Origin: Melastoma dodecandrum
Lineage: Eukaryota; Streptophyta; Magnoliopsida; Myrtales; Melastomataceae
DNA length: 64,000 nt
Assembly: GCA_029817715.1 (NCBI GenBank)
Contig: JARUPY010000465.1
Coordinates: 4,859,001 to 4,923,000 of the forward strand
Direction: 5' to 3'
Made by a program: the position numbers and the translations under genes. Positions within the stretch are counted from its first letter, which is position 1; each line of letters starts with the position of its first letter. Below the pieces are notes generated by a model, which saw only the letters and a list, made by a program, of their open reading frames with translations, did not search any database and was not told the origin of the DNA. Shown here piece after piece: positions 12,526 through 24,797 of this stretch.

Positions 12526-13474
12526 TTCATCATCGTCTTAACCTGGCTGGGGGAAACTGATGCTGCAGTTGTTCACATGTAATGATCGAAGAATACATTC
12601 ATTACTTGGTTGACTAGGGGATTGTAGGGCTTTTGACCCTCGGAGAGGGGAGCCCTTCCAGAAATTCTCGACGGCCCAGGTCAAGCCTAGGCCGAAGAGG
12701 GGGTTTGGAAATAGTTTTCAACCAGCAATAGACGCGCCTCGGTTAGTACCTCACTAGCTGCGTCATTGCCCCAAGCGCAAAGATGCTTTCCAGTGTCCCG
12801 CTTCTTTCCATTTTATAACTGAGAGAGCCCTCAAAGAGGCCCACCTTCCCGATGTGGGACGAAATAAATAGCCAGGCATGACTACTCACAACTAATCCCT
12901 TACCACAATCGCACATGTAATTCCATCATCCATTTCTCACCATATCTGATGTCTCCCATTTGGATATTTACTGCATAATTATACAGTGGAACAAGGATGA
13001 AGCTTTGAAGGGGAAGAGATACTACGCCCTGGAGATCTGCAGCGGAACAAGGATGAAGCTTTGAAGGGGAAGAGATACTACGCCCTGGAGATCTGCAGTG
13101 GAACAAAGATGAAGCTTATCAGTAGCAAGTGTCATGGGTTTCGGAGAAGAACCCATCGTGTTTACTGGGGAAAGCAACGACACATCCTTCCCCGTTCGAT
13201 TTTTTTGCTTAAACATCCATAAAGATTTCGGGCGCTTCTTCCAAGGGAGCAGGAATCGTCGTCAGATTGTATGCCAAAGTGCCATGTTTTACAAACCCGA
13301 AGACAAGAACTGGCCAGGATAACATTACTCAGCAACTGTTGTTTGCCTTCGGACCAGACCCATATACCAGCGGAACTCACATTTACAGCCATGAACTAGC
13401 AAGGATCGGGAGAAAGCCAGATTGGAGTTGGCACACAGTCGTATCCCCAGAAACACGAGAAGTCGACCCTCCTA
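12526..13474. other. Intergenic, with short tandem repeat and TE-like fragment
   Basis: No gene is supported. A GATGTGGGAC motif near 12,850 is typical of short dispersed plant elements. A 56-bp tandem repeat lies at 12,988-13,116. Confidence 0.4.
12988..13116. repeat. 56-bp tandem repeat, 2.3 copies
   Basis: Units start at 12988, 13044 and 13100 with GGAACAA(G/A)GATGAAGCTT. The first two are nearly identical over 56 bp and the third is partial. Because 56 is not a multiple of 3, a coding repeat is unlikely. Confidence 0.9.
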
Positions 13475-14171
13475 TCACATGATGAAATGTATTCCCCAAT
13501 TATGCTTCGGAGCCAGCCATTCTGAGTAATCTTTGGTGAAGTATATCCAATCCCCGACACATCCAGTGAAATCGGCTGCACACACGGAGAATGAAGAGTT
13601 CGTCCCCATGAACACCTCATAGTCGCCCAAACTGTCGATTTGCTCCCACCTCAGCTCGTTCGAACTCCAGTCCAGCCTGAAAGCCTTGAAAGATGCCGTC
13701 TTATATCTCAAGCAATCCTCCACATTGCCAAACTCCGATAACCTCACTACCAGTACTAAATCCTTACCCACAGTCGCCAAATACTGTATGTTGCACCTGT
13801 GCTTCACTCTTGACATTACTCGTGAGACTATCGGACTATAACCGCTCAAATCACATGTAGCAACCCTGCCAGACCTATCCACACGATAGAACGATCCGTC
13901 ATTAAAGATCACATCACATCCTCGAACCAGGAATCACCAACTATTAAGACTTTCCGACAGTCATCCCTTCTCCGACAATTCAGAAGATCAATCGACGTAT
14001 CCAATATGGCCAAGGCAATGAAATCGGAATCCATCGCAGGTGAATTTGACTGGACGACATCCCTAACAAACATGTCGTGCGTGTCCTGGACGCTGCACGT
14101 CGTCTGATCCCCTCTGCCGCGTATGACGAGGTACTCCTTCCTGATGTTCGCGAAACACGCGCTGACCAAGG
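13475..14171 (-). pseudogene. DUF295-type F-box gene, 3' part (split)
   Basis: Resembles the C-terminal beta-propeller (DUF295/KIB1-4 type) of plant F-box proteins, which select targets for SCF ubiquitin ligases. Reading leftward, 14171-13912 encodes a stretch with ACFANIRKEYLVIRG and VLIVGDSWFEDV. The frame then shifts at a small tandem duplication (GATGTGATGTGATC near 13,908). It continues as IFNDGSFYRVDRSGRV to the stop at 13475. The part upstream of 14171 is replaced by a copia LTR. Its missing 5' part lies at 24.1-24.4 kb on the other strand. The gene is therefore cut by a transposon, by an inversion and by frameshifts. Confidence 0.75.
14167..14171. repeat. Target site duplication of split copia element (CAAGG)
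   Basis: Directly flanks the outer end of the minus-strand LTR. It is the reverse complement of CCTTG at 24428-24432, which flanks the other LTR. Confidence 0.8.
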
Positions 14172-14520
14172 TGAAGAAGTTAAGGCTGTCGCTTAAGGTT
14201 GCAGAAGACGTAGAAGTCGGAGAAGAAAGGGAAGAAGAAGAAGAGAGGAAGAAGAGGATATAATTTGCTAATTTTCCATATCTGTCCTTTGTACAAGCGC
14301 AGTACAATATATACCAGCGTCTTTGGCATCATTACATTCTGTTCTAGAAAACAAACTTCCTAACCAACAACGCGCACACCTGCTCAGAGTCCGACTATGA
14401 TGAGGACAGAGCACAGAACGTAATGATGGTCTTCATTTTGCCTTTTCTGGGCCTTACTTCTCCTTTGCTGATGGTGGCCCATTCCTTCATTCTCCTAACC
14501 CATTCCCCATTTTGTTGGGG
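14172..14520 (-). repeat. Copia 3' LTR
   Basis: Close match, in reverse complement, to the LTR at 24433-24797. The outer end is TTCTTCA on the minus strand, as in the other copy. It lacks a stretch of about 22 bp found in the other LTR. Its inner border merges with integrase code at about 14,520. Confidence 0.8.
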
Positions 14521-16360
14521 AGTGTAAGGACAAGATAATTGATGGGATATCCCATGTTTGGAAAGATAGGATTGAAGAGGATGGAATTCCCCTCCCCAAT
14601 CTGATCTGACAGTGGAAATCGTTGATTTATATCTATTTATAACCATTGCATGAAACTGAGTGAAGGCTGAAAGAGCTTGAGATTTATCACGAAGGAAGTA
14701 AATCCAGGTATCCTGGTAGCATCATCTATTAGCAGCATGAAATAGTGATCACCGGTAACAGATTTAATAGGAGATGGCCCCCAAAGATCAGTATGTATTA
14801 ACTCAAAAGGTTTTACTGCATGAGACTGTGACAGTGGAAACGAAAGACGATGGTGCTTACTAACAGCACACGATTGATAGAAGGGCATCTCAATTGAAGT
14901 TTTAGGAAGTTTACATAACACTAGGACTTTGGATAAAACATCTGGACAAGGATGACCAAGCCGAGAATGCCACTTCATCCTGTCAGTGGAAGAGGAAGCT
15001 GTAGTTGATAAAGCACAGACTGGATGGTGATGCTTTGAGTGATGGATCTGCTCTGGAGGACATGGAGTGAAATTTGTGGAGTCAGGTAGAAGATGTGTAG
15101 GAAGTTTGTATAGGCCCTGTGTCATCTGTCCCAGAAGCATAGTACGTTTTGATGTCTTGTCCTTCACAGAGAAGGAATCAGAAGTGAATTCAATGGCAAC
15201 ATCATTATTTTGACAAAATTTAGAAATACTAATTAATTTCTGTGATAGAGCAGGAGGATAAAGGATATTGGAAAGATGAAAAGAGCTGGAAGGAAAGTTG
15301 AGAGATTTATGTCCAATATTAGAGATGTTAACAAGATGTCCATTTCCAATTACGACAGAGGAGTTACCTTTATAGGGAGACACATTCTGGAGACCTTCTG
15401 TGGTTGGTGTTACATGATGAGTCGCACCAGAATCAAGGATCCAATGATCATGTTCAGGGCGTTGTAGCATAATAGGAGGATGTGTGGGAACATGCTGGGT
15501 TTGAGGTCTATAGGAATAAGGTAGGGTGTAAAGTGGAGCTGAAGAAGGCTGGAAGGATGTAGTAAAATGTGTTTGAGGTTGAGGTTGATAGATTGAATTC
15601 AATTTGTGATAGCAATTGATGGCTGTATGTCCTATTTTGAAGCAAATTTGGCATCTGGGTTTTGGCTTAAGAAAAGGTCGTGAACCCCATCTGGTATCTG
15701 GGTTTGTGGTTGGTCGAAAGGGTGGCCGACCTAGAAGACCAGGTTGGGAGAATTGTGTATGGTATGGTGTGTTCCAGAAGGTAGGTCTGGGAGATACAGG
15801 AGGTTGAACTAAAGGTCGAGCTGGTCTAAAAGAAGTTGCAGACTGGTGTTTACTCTGAGGCCTCACCACACTATTATGAACAGAAGAAAGCTGTACCTGA
15901 GGAACAATGCCATCCAGAACATGTCTTCTTTCCAGTCTCATCTCAAAATTCAAGAGCAGGTTATGCACTTCCTCCAGGGGTAGCTGATCAGGTTTGCTAT
16001 AAACAGCAGTGACTACAGAATCGTATTCAGCGGGCAACCCTTCTAGCATATACCAAATATAATCACGATACTAAACCTGCGCTTCTACTGCACTTAGTTG
16101 GTCAGCCAAAGATTTCAGTGTATTCAAGTAGTGTTGCATTGTTTTGCCTTCTTTCCATAACTGCTGCACCTGAGTTCTAAGGTTTATTACCTGAGTAGTT
16201 GAAGTAGATTCATACCTTCTCCGTAGTATTTCCCACACCTCACTTGAAGTCTTGCAATACACCACTTGATTGAGCGGTTCGGATGTTAGGGATGAGAATA
16301 AAAGCGACATCACAGATTTATCATGGCACTTTGTTTTTAATTCTTGTTCTTGTAAACCCA
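14520..16360 (-). pseudogene. Copia gag-protease-integrase remnant
   Basis: Gag (UBN2/copia type) runs from 16,360 to about 16,070, with TSSEVWEILRRRYES. A stop at 16,071 breaks the frame. A long frame at 16049-14637 then has a CCHC zinc knuckle (CQICFKIGHTAINC), the protease motif WILDSGATHH, the pre-integrase motif WHSRLGHP and the integrase start HTDLWGP. Another frame change follows at about 14,640 before integrase ends at PQQNG. It is non-functional. Confidence 0.9.
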
Positions 16361-16388
16361 TGCAATTTTTCCTTCTTTTCACAGTTAG

Positions 16389-17004
16389 CACGTTCTGGAT
16401 GAGGCGGATAGATCTTTGCATGATGCACTGTGTGTATTCTCCCGGACCGTCAATGACAGCAGAATGTTGCTTGGAGGTGGATGGCCTGAGATGATAATGG
16501 CAAAGGATATTGACGAGCTTGCTTGTAAGATGCCTGGCAAGAAGCTTGCAATTGAAGCTTTCTCCAGGGCTCTTTTGGCAATTCCAACAATCATTGCCGA
16601 TAATGCTGGACTTGACAGTGCAGAGCTGGTCACTCAGCTTCGAGCAGAGCACCGCAAGGAAGAGTGCAATGCTGGAACCGATGTCATCTCTGGATCTGTA
16701 AGTTATTATACCCAGCTAATCGATTCTTTATTTTCCAGCGTGCACCGAGCGTCAACCTTATTTCATCTGTGAGAAGTTCTTCGAGTTGCTGGACATATTC
16801 TTTAGCGGATGCGATATAATGTTTAGGGTTAACAATCCATTTATACGTGTCCATCAGGTGGGAGACATGGCGGCTCTAGGGATATACGAATCATTCAAGG
16901 TGAAGCAAGCGGTATTGCTTTCCGCGACGGAGGCTGCTGAGATAATCCTCAGGGTTGACGAGATTATCTCTTGCGCACCTAGGAGGAGAGAGGACCGAAT
17001 GTGA
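16389..17004 (+). pseudogene. CCT2: CCT2 (TCP-1 beta) 3' exons, split from 5' part
   Basis: C-terminal portion of the beta subunit of the CCT/TRiC cytosolic chaperonin. Exon 16389-16697 (103 codons) begins HVLDEADRSLHDALCV and includes LLGGGWPEM and IADNAGLDSAELV. Exon 16858-17004 ends [10 protein letters not shown], the normal plant CCT2 C-terminus. A 3' splice site precedes 16389. Only about 28 bp of intron remain before sequence switches to copia gag at about 16,360. Relative to the family, one residue is missing near GKKLAIEAF. There is no promoter or 5' exon on this strand. The 5' exons lie at 25.1-27.4 kb on the minus strand. Confidence 0.92.
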
Positions 17005-20000
17005 AGAGGGAACATCTTCAGTTGCAGGGAACGCATATCATGGGTGTGGCCTGCTGGAACGCTGTTTTGATGGACTTTTGAATACTCGGAAGTCGCCAAA
17101 TGGAGTGTTAGTTAGGATCGGTACCACTTTATATTTTCGGGTTTTTTACTTCTTGCAAGCTCATGCGATCGCATCAAATTAACACCAAGAAACTGTCGTT
17201 CTGTGAGGATGCGATCGCCAGAGGCCGGGTCAGTTTTGCTCCCCTAAACTACTTCCCCGAGGAATTTCTATCTGGCGTGTTCTCACCGGTCGATGCCCGA
17301 GCGGTTAATGGGGACGGACTGTAAATTCGTTGGCAATCGCAGTCATGGCAACCTCGTGGTGGTTTTTCCTTCGCCATTGTTGGCCCTGCCATTGGTAGAG
17401 CTCAGGTTGTGATGATCCAGTTGGTTTTGGTAAAGCTGTTGAGGCCGTGCGGCTGCGAGCAGTCTAGTCCTTTATTCTCTGGTAGAGCCAATTTGCGATA
17501 GTCCGATCATTAGAGGTGTGGCTTACTACCCTAATTCTTACAGACAACATAATATTAAATCGCGTATTCAGAAGCAACTAAAAGTCCTTAATGTTTGCTG
17601 GACCATCACAGAGAATTTCTATTATATAAAACAATTGGGACTTTGTGTCAAAATGTGCTCCTCCTCCCTTTTACTCTAAACTATTCTTTGCTCGTCTTCC
17701 TCGCACGTGGGTTGAGATAACTTATAGACCACGTGCTCCTTTCTAAAAGTTACCCAAACAATTAGATATACAATGGAAAAGCATAATTTCTTTACGCACA
17801 AACATGATGGCAAAGAAAAAAGCAGCAACTGTGAGAACTGCCAAAAACTTACTGCTAGACCGATGATGATGCGGCACATAAGCTTAGGGTGACAGCATCT
17901 TCTTCGTTCGCAACTTCCTTGGACTTGGATTGCGAGCAAAGTAAGGTTTTTGCTCATCGGTCCCGACGAAAAGGAATTGGACAGGGGGATAACTCATGAC
18001 CCGTCGTGTCCATTTGTATGTAGCCGGTACGTAACTAGGATAAGGATCATATGAAACCGAATACAAAAAACAATACCAAGAATTAGCCTACACACGTTTC
18101 TTGAAACCCTAAGGGAAATTCATCAATCCCGAAACTACCCAACAAGGAGAGGACAAAACTCTCGCCAAAAAAGATTAGGCGAAGCTTCAGAGACCGAGAC
18201 AATATGGACCAGCAATCCAGAAAGGGGATACGCGCGTTTGTGGTATAGTTGAAACGGCTGCTGCTGATCCACCACAACTCCCCCCCCCCCCTATAAAGTA
18301 GAGAGGAAGTCCTGAAACTGAAACTGAAAAAGCATCCTTCCTAGTCTCATCAGCCATACCCTAAAATCTCTCAGCCCATCATTACTTGCCAGTTCTCCAT
18401 CAACCTACTACTTCTTCTTCGTCTTTATCCGGCGGCAAAGATTAGGGAAAAAAAAAAGATGGGGAGAAGAAAAGTGTCGGAGTAGGATCACGAGGGTTTT
18501 AACAAAGGGAAGGCCACCGAGCTCCCTTGGCAGTATGCCCACCTCCTCCTCCTACCTCCTCCTCGGGGGGGAGGTGGACAGAATGCCAATAAATTCGGTG
18601 ATCTACCCTTTGTTAAACAAAACCCCCCCGTGAATAAGGGGCAACTCAAAGTCATCGTCTCTTCAGACCATGATGAGGAAAGGTGGGGACATGAAAAGAG
18701 GCATGAGATACTATTATTCCTCTGTGGATAGATGGATAGATGTGGGAGAAGTAGTGGGAAGGGAATGACTTTTTAAGAGAGAGTGAGTGAGTCGAGGAGG
18801 AGGAGGAGGAGGAAAAGAGGAGGTAGTAGCAGGTGTGTCATATTTATGAATGTTTGTGGAGGGTTCTGGTGGTGGTGGTGATGATGATGAGGGGTTAATG
18901 AATAAGAATTAGGGAGAAGAGTGGGGACCCATGTGGATGTTTGGTGGTGTGGGTGTGTGTTTGGGTTCTACAGTGAAATATTGAAAGAGGTGGTGGTAAC
19001 GGGGTTTTCCTGGAATAGAAGGGATTCCACCCAGTCTCGTATCAACAAAGATGGTTGAAGTTTTATATGGAAGAAAGGAAATATAAGTAAATATTTTCTC
19101 CTTAACAAATTTTAAATCGTAGCTCTGCATTTGGGCAAGCGTTTCTCCTCTCCCAACACAAATCTTATTACCTCCTCGTCCTGGGTTAACGCGAGGGACA
19201 AGAACGGAAGTGGGTTGTCGTAATTTCGGCAAGAGTAAAAAACAAAAGAGGAAGATAAAAAAGAAGAATTCTTTAGATGCAACCAAGCAGGGTAAAATGT
19301 GAGTGAATTCATTGTGGCACCCAAATCTGCAACCACCCGATTCACCACAGCTGTCATCGTATCATTCAATGACATTTTTCTTCGGAATCCCACTAAAATT
19401 TTGTTGTAAAATAATTTAATGGTTACCCAGGTATGAATTACGCTTTTTGTTTTGCTACTTGTTATCCGAAATTAGATAAATGAAAATAGTGATTGGCAAA
19501 AAAAAAATCACAAAAAAAAAAGTATTTTGTTAGTAGATTAGGGCGTGTAAATAACATAACCCTGTAAAATACATTGACAATATTAATGGCTGGACATTTA
19601 GCTCAAAATTCACTAAAAATTAATAGAAAAAGAAATGCCAAGGGTAACTAATATAATTTCACCTTTATTAATGGTGTGATAATCTTGCAAGATATAGATA
19701 AAGCCAAATTTATGATTTGTTCGATTTAAGTGGATGGTATGAAATAGTAGGATTTAAATAAATAATAATAATATCTTTTTTACGAAGCTACGATTATCAA
19801 CTCGAAAAACTTGTTATTTTTTTATGAATAAATAATTAAATAAACTTCAAAATCACTCTGTGTATCTTAAGATTGGTTGATTTACAGCGACTGGGCTCGT
19901 CCATTTGTGTATCCAAAACGAGCGCCACTCACAAACCTGTTATTTAACAGTTTGACCGATCTTTTTTTTTCCTATATATTAAATGCACCAGCATTGCCTT

Positions 20001-20726
20001 TTGCAATTTGCCTTTACCACTTTCTTGACAACTTTAGGCTGAACTGAACTGGCCGTGCCAACCAGAATCTCTATTTTAGGGAGGGGTCGAACTTATTACA
20101 TGGCCTTTTTGGGGGCTTCAGGTGGGGGGCAGGGACATTTGTTCCGTTTTGTCCATCGACTTGTGTTGTCGCAATCTTATCTGAATCATCATCAATCGCT
20201 TTCGTACACAAGTCAGACTATACCCGGTACATTTGATTATTCGTGTTATTTTATTACCACCCAGAACCAGATCACATGAAAAGGGAAGGGAATCTGTTGT
20301 TGGAACCCCCCCCCCCCCCCCCCCCCAAATCATCGTCGTCGGGTTTTGCTTGGCATGACATCTCCCTGTCACTCTGGTTTGAATTTGATTGATCGCAGAA
20401 AGTGCGTTCGGAGAGGCAGATTGTTGCAACCGAGGAACCAAAAGCATTGCAGATGAAAAAATGCGATCAGAGACAATCTGATCCCGTAAGGAAATAAAGG
20501 AAAAGACAGAAGCGATGATTCCTGTCCGAAGCTGAGTCAGTGACAGGTGGAGTTGTAATGTAATGATGACTCTCTCACTTGAACTTTTGTTTATTGAGTC
20601 GGGGGACCGCATTATTCATCGTTAAAAGAACATATGCTTATGGATGCATACATGCGCTTTCAGTCCATGGGTTTAGTGTCTGATAAGTTTTTCCTCGGGA
20701 CCAAATTCCATTGGCAAGCTTTGACT
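17005..20726. other. Gene-poor region between CCT2 fragment and alpha-amylase
   Basis: Includes the CCT2 3' flank, AT-rich DNA (19.4-19.9 kb) and a run of C near 20,310. A TATA-like CTATAAAG at about 18,291 (+) precedes a short reading frame (MGRRKVSE, ATG at 18,459) that stops at once. I see no firm gene apart from the weak candidate at 17.9-18.1 kb. Confidence 0.5.
17884..18066 (-). other. Possible exon, unidentified short frame
   Basis: A 60-residue frame with a non-random look: Tyr/Pro-rich at first (SYDPYPSYVPATYKW), then basic (RNPSPRKLRTKKM). I do not recognise it. No clear partner exons, promoter or homologous motif are visible. It may be a chance frame or a relic. Confidence 0.2.
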
Positions 20727-22991
20727 TTAGGATTTCTGCCATACAGCGTACCTGTGACCACAAGTCGCCAGCGTCCACTCCCTCCCTGACGGGCACCAAG
20801 ACCCTTCTCCTATCTTCATGGCGACCCTGTCACCGATCACGGCAGAGTACAGGTTCGGCTGGGCCTCCAGGATTGATACCGTCGACCTGCTGCTTATGCC
20901 CCGGTTCTTCCTTATGTCGATCTGCGGACAATTCTCAAGGGGTTGGATTCGAAAATGCTCGGTGAGAAGGAGGGAAGTAAAAGATTGCGGTTTTTTAGGG
21001 CGTGTACCAGTTTCACGATTTGGTCGTGTATGGAGTTGCCCCAGTCGTAGAAATGATCGTAGAACACGGATGGGATCCCCGGGTGAGTGAGTATGTACGC
21101 GTAACCCTGCAATAACGATGGACTAATGAACGTAAATCATGCTGTTCCGACAAGTACTTGTTGGTGTTAAGGATTTCGAATTACCTCCATCAGATGGTTT
21201 GAAGGAAAAGGCCAATGAGCCTGCAAGAAGAGCACGGTTACATTAACGTCGAGCTGTGGAGACTCCACCGCGGGACAGGAGGGGGAAAGGCTATACCTGT
21301 GTGGACCCCGTGTCGTGGTTATCGAGGAAAGTCACCGCCCTCGAAGGCCACCATCCCATTACACCGGGCGGCTTACCCTTCGGATCACGCAGGCGCCAGT
21401 ACTGCCCTTTCACGGCTTCCTGCCATTAACATGATTCATGCATTTAATTCTTGACAGATTCAGTTTTTAAATTCAGTATGTTTATGCAGACAACAGACCT
21501 GGAGAATTCCTTTTGTTGTGAAGTCGAAAGCAGCAGAGAGCTGTCCCGTGCCATCAATCCAGCTGATGATCCGCTGTCTGTGGCTATCTGCAGACCATTC
21601 GATCGGAAATGTGGTCAGCTAACTACTCTGTTCTTCATATCAAAGACTTCAAACGATGCTGGATATTCTTGCACCTTGATTATATTCCAAGAAGTGACCA
21701 TTGTAGTTGCATGAGTCCCAATATTCTCCGACGGAAAACAAGGGCTTCACGCCCTCGATGTATTCCTTGACATACTTTGGGGAGTACCTGTACAGAACTG
21801 ACAGCATGGTAAGACTGTATGTGGTTGAGTAAACAAGTCCACGGGCAACCTTTCACGAAACCACTATGCATAAGAATGTGTAGCTACCCCCTAGCAAAGT
21901 CGAATCGGAAGTCTTGAAACCCAGTTCGTAACAGCCACTGCATCCACTGTATAAGGTCATTACGGACGAATTGCTGACTGTGATCAATATTTGGGACACC
22001 GTTGAAATTGTCGCCAGTGCTTCTATTTCCCTGCATTCCGTGAAGCAAGCATATGAACTACTCCGACAGGACATGGTTGCTCGATCAGAAGAATTTTAAA
22101 TTTTTCTCTGACTTACCAGTCCACCCGTGCAAGAGGTCACAGCACGTTCATCCCATGCGAGGGGTATTCCGTCGTATCGGTTGTACATTCCACCGTGTCC
22201 CCGTGTGGTTCCGATACGATGGTTGATGACTATATCGGCCATTGCCCTGACATTGTGTTGCTTCATCTTCTGGAGTAACATCTTCAGCTGCTGCTCAGAA
22301 CCATATGCGGAATTGAGGGAGTAAAGGTTTTGCGGAAGATAACCTGTTACAGCAGATCAGAAAATAACGCATACTTAATTTCACAGGATCAGCATTCACA
22401 AGGAAAGCTGTTCTGGCAGAGCATACCTTCTGGAGAGAAAGAGTGGGTTGGTGGCGGCAACCACGCCGATGTGAACCCAGATTTCGCGATATCCGAGACT
22501 TTCCGATCCAGGTTCCTCCACCAGTCATGCTTATGTGATTCCCAGTTGAAGGCCTGCGGAGTGGGTTGATATTATATGCAGTCAAAAACCTATGAAACAG
22601 TCAAAGGCAGCTGCTCGAACCGTCACCACCGTCGAGGAAATACACCGACAGAGATATTAGGTGTACCTGCAACAGGATCTCTCTTCCATTTCGAACCACT
22701 GCACCTGCAATCCGTTAACGAAATCTTACAATCCTAGAATGAAATGTGCATCCTAGGACGAACCGCAGAATAACGAATTCGAACGTTGTGTTCTGCAATG
22801 TATTATGAATCAGAGACAAGCAACTGTGAAGCACAGAAACCTTACCGACATCGGTCTGCTGAACGTTGTTGTCGAAACCCTGAAAGAAGAACATAATCTC
22901 GGTCTCTCAGATTAACGAGAAGCGGGAGAGGATTGAGGTTTACTTAGAAAAGGAACACAAAATAAATGCTTACACTGTTCCAGACTCCCAT
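20727..22991 (-). CDS. AMY2: Alpha-amylase, cytosolic AMY2 type
   Basis: Cleaves alpha-1,4-glucosidic bonds of starch and related glucans. Twelve exons: 22991-22974, 22879-22846, 22704-22667, 22553-22427, 22343-22117, 22030-21888, 21787-21675, 21587-21499, 21419-21297, 21220-21185, 21106-21008 and 20921-20727. They join in one frame with GT-AG borders to 413 residues, the length I recall for Arabidopsis AMY2. GH13 regions are intact: [15 protein letters not shown] (nucleophile D192), SVGEYWD (acid/base E217) and FLDNHD (D299). There is no signal peptide, so the enzyme should be cytosolic. It ends with the usual HRYAVWQKS. The gene lies wholly inside the inverted segment but is undamaged. Confidence 0.93.
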
Positions 22992-24097
22992 GTTGATTCA
23001 AGCAACTGCACCACGATCGTTCTCTTTTCCACCTGGTCCTCCGAGATGGGTGTAGAACAGCAAGAGACAAACCAGGACCGAATCACGAGCTCGGCTTAAG
23101 ATCGATGTGGTCGTAGATGGCAATATATAGCTGCCGAAAAGGTCGTAAAACAGGGAACTCAGCATTCAAGCTGTCGTCCATTCGTTGGTGATCGGAATCG
23201 ATGCTGGGACTAGACAAGACTAGCACGAAACAACGACCACGAAGGCAAGAGAAACGTCGTCCGTCAGACCAAAAGGAGAAATCGGAATCAAAACCAGAAC
23301 CGGAATCGGCATTTCAGGAAATGGAGGAGCATATCAAACCTTTTCCCCAACCCCATCTTCAACGGCAGGATCACGACAAGGTGTCTGAATCAAAGCGGGA
23401 TTCGCCGACTCCACTGCTGCAGTTTACACCACCACAACCTATGACGAACACGAATTCCACATGATCACGGATTCTGTCAAAGTTTGAAGGGTTTTTGCAC
23501 AGATATACCCTAGACGGAAAATCGTGTCAAGGTGTCCTTTAAAAATACCTTGAAAAATACCATGGCAAAATGAACTACGAGCCGAATAAACGGGTGATTG
23601 GAATTTTATTATTATAAGACACTAGTCATATTATATTAAGATTTTATTTGAATTTAAGAAATTCTGATTAAAATTAATATGAAAACAAAATTATATAATA
23701 AATTAAAATAATAATAAAATAAAAAATTAACTTGAGATCATAAATATATATTTTATCGAAATATTTTAAATTTCCTTGATTAAAATGTAAATAACTAGAT
23801 TATGTGAAGATGGTCAAGTGTTTAGACCCTCTGACGAGTCCGAATTAGTTGGGTTATGAAAACCGAGAGAGTAACAAGAAAAAAAAGTCTATAAAGTGGC
23901 GATGACTTTCTCCTACTTTAATAGAATTCGTCTTTCAACTAACGTCTTTAATCGAGTCAGAACTTTTAATGAAATTCTTACGTGATTTTACTAGTAATCA
24001 TTCATGACGGGTTTGGTTAATTAATTTAATCCATTGGTGTCGCTGCTAATTATAACTAACTCCCCCATCTTCAATCAATTTCCATTCGCCTCCGATC
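22992..24097. other. Alpha-amylase upstream region and AT-rich spacer
   Basis: Should hold the AMY2 promoter and 5' UTR (reading leftward). 23.6-24.0 kb is strongly AT-rich. No other gene was seen. Confidence 0.5.
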
Positions 24098-24432
24098 GCA
24101 GCGGCGACAGCGATGTCTGCGACTGGGCCCACCTGCCAGTGACTCTCCGAATGCCGGCTCCTTTAAGCGGACTATGTACGCTCCCGTGCCGTCTGCCGCT
24201 TGTGGCGTTCTTCCGCGTCCACGATCCCTCGTCGCCTCCCGCCACTGCCCCCGTGGCTCCTCTTTCCCCTCTACCAACTCTATTACTACACTAGCATCTC
24301 CCCTTCCAGCAACTGCTTCTACAACCTCTTCGACAACTCCGTCAACAAATTAGGTCAGCTGTCGCTTCTGTTGCCGGAGCTTTCCTCTATTCACGCCGGT
24401 GAGAGCTCGTCACACACGGATGGAGTACCTTG
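24098..24432 (+). pseudogene. DUF295-type F-box gene, 5' part (split)
   Basis: Begins with an F-box-like start (VCDWAHLPVTL). A frame change follows, then a stretch typical of these proteins: PPWLLFPLY, CFYNLFDNSVNKL, LPE and a Ser-Ser-His element. At 24432 the sequence is cut by a copia LTR. Crossing the element to 14171 on the minus strand continues with a plausible GW-x-x-LVSACFANIRKEY block. It is broken by frameshifts, transposon insertion and inversion. Confidence 0.65.
24428..24432. repeat. Target site duplication of split copia element (CCTTG)
   Basis: Immediately precedes the LTR start TGATGG. It matches, in reverse complement, CAAGG at 14167-14171. Confidence 0.8.
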
Positions 24433-24797
24433 TGATGGAGTACTGGGTCAGGAGAATGAAGGAATGGGCCACCGTCAGCTGTTAGCCCTGAAGTTGAATA
24501 AAAAGGAGAAGTAAGGCCCAGAGAAGGCAAAATGAAGACCATCATTACGTTCTGTTCTCTGTCCTCATCATAGAAGGACTCTGAGCAGGTGCGTGCGTTG
24601 TTGGTTAGGAAGTTTGTTTTCTAGAACAGAATGCAACGATGCCAGAGACGCTGGTATATATTGTACTGCGCTTGAACAAAGGACAGATATGGAAAATTAG
24701 CAAATTATATCCTCTTCTTCCTTTTCTTCTTCTGCTTCCCTTTCTTCTCCGACTTCTACGTCTTCTGCAACCTTAAGCGACAGCCTTAACCTCTTCA
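24433..24797 (+). repeat. Copia 5' LTR
   Basis: 365 bp, starting TGATGG and ending CTCTTCA. Followed at once by a methionine-tRNA primer-binding site. Matches the inverted LTR at 14172-14520. Confidence 0.88.

Larger units (their letters stand above)
14172..16360 (-). mobile_element. Ty1/copia element, 3' portion (split and internally deleted)
   Basis: Minus-strand remnant running from mid-gag to the 3' LTR. It carries the middle and end of gag, protease and the start of integrase. Integrase then stops at its PQQNG motif and joins directly to the LTR. The rest of integrase, reverse transcriptase and RNase H are gone, so the element could not move by itself. At 16,360 it abuts CCT2 intron sequence. 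The missing 5' LTR and gag start lie at 24.4-25.1 kb in the opposite orientation. Confidence 0.9.

Noticed and set aside
14179..14307. Ser-rich minus-strand start before the DUF295 part
   Set aside because: This stretch is the end of the copia LTR reading into the gene fragment, not a real N-terminus.
16071..16652. Single 193-residue minus-strand protein from 16,652
   Set aside because: Only the part below 16,360 is copia gag. The part above is antisense to CCT2 exon sequence, so the frame crosses the breakpoint by chance.
18459..18485. MGRRKVSE start resembling a MADS-box beginning
   Set aside because: A stop follows after eight codons and no MADS domain is found downstream.
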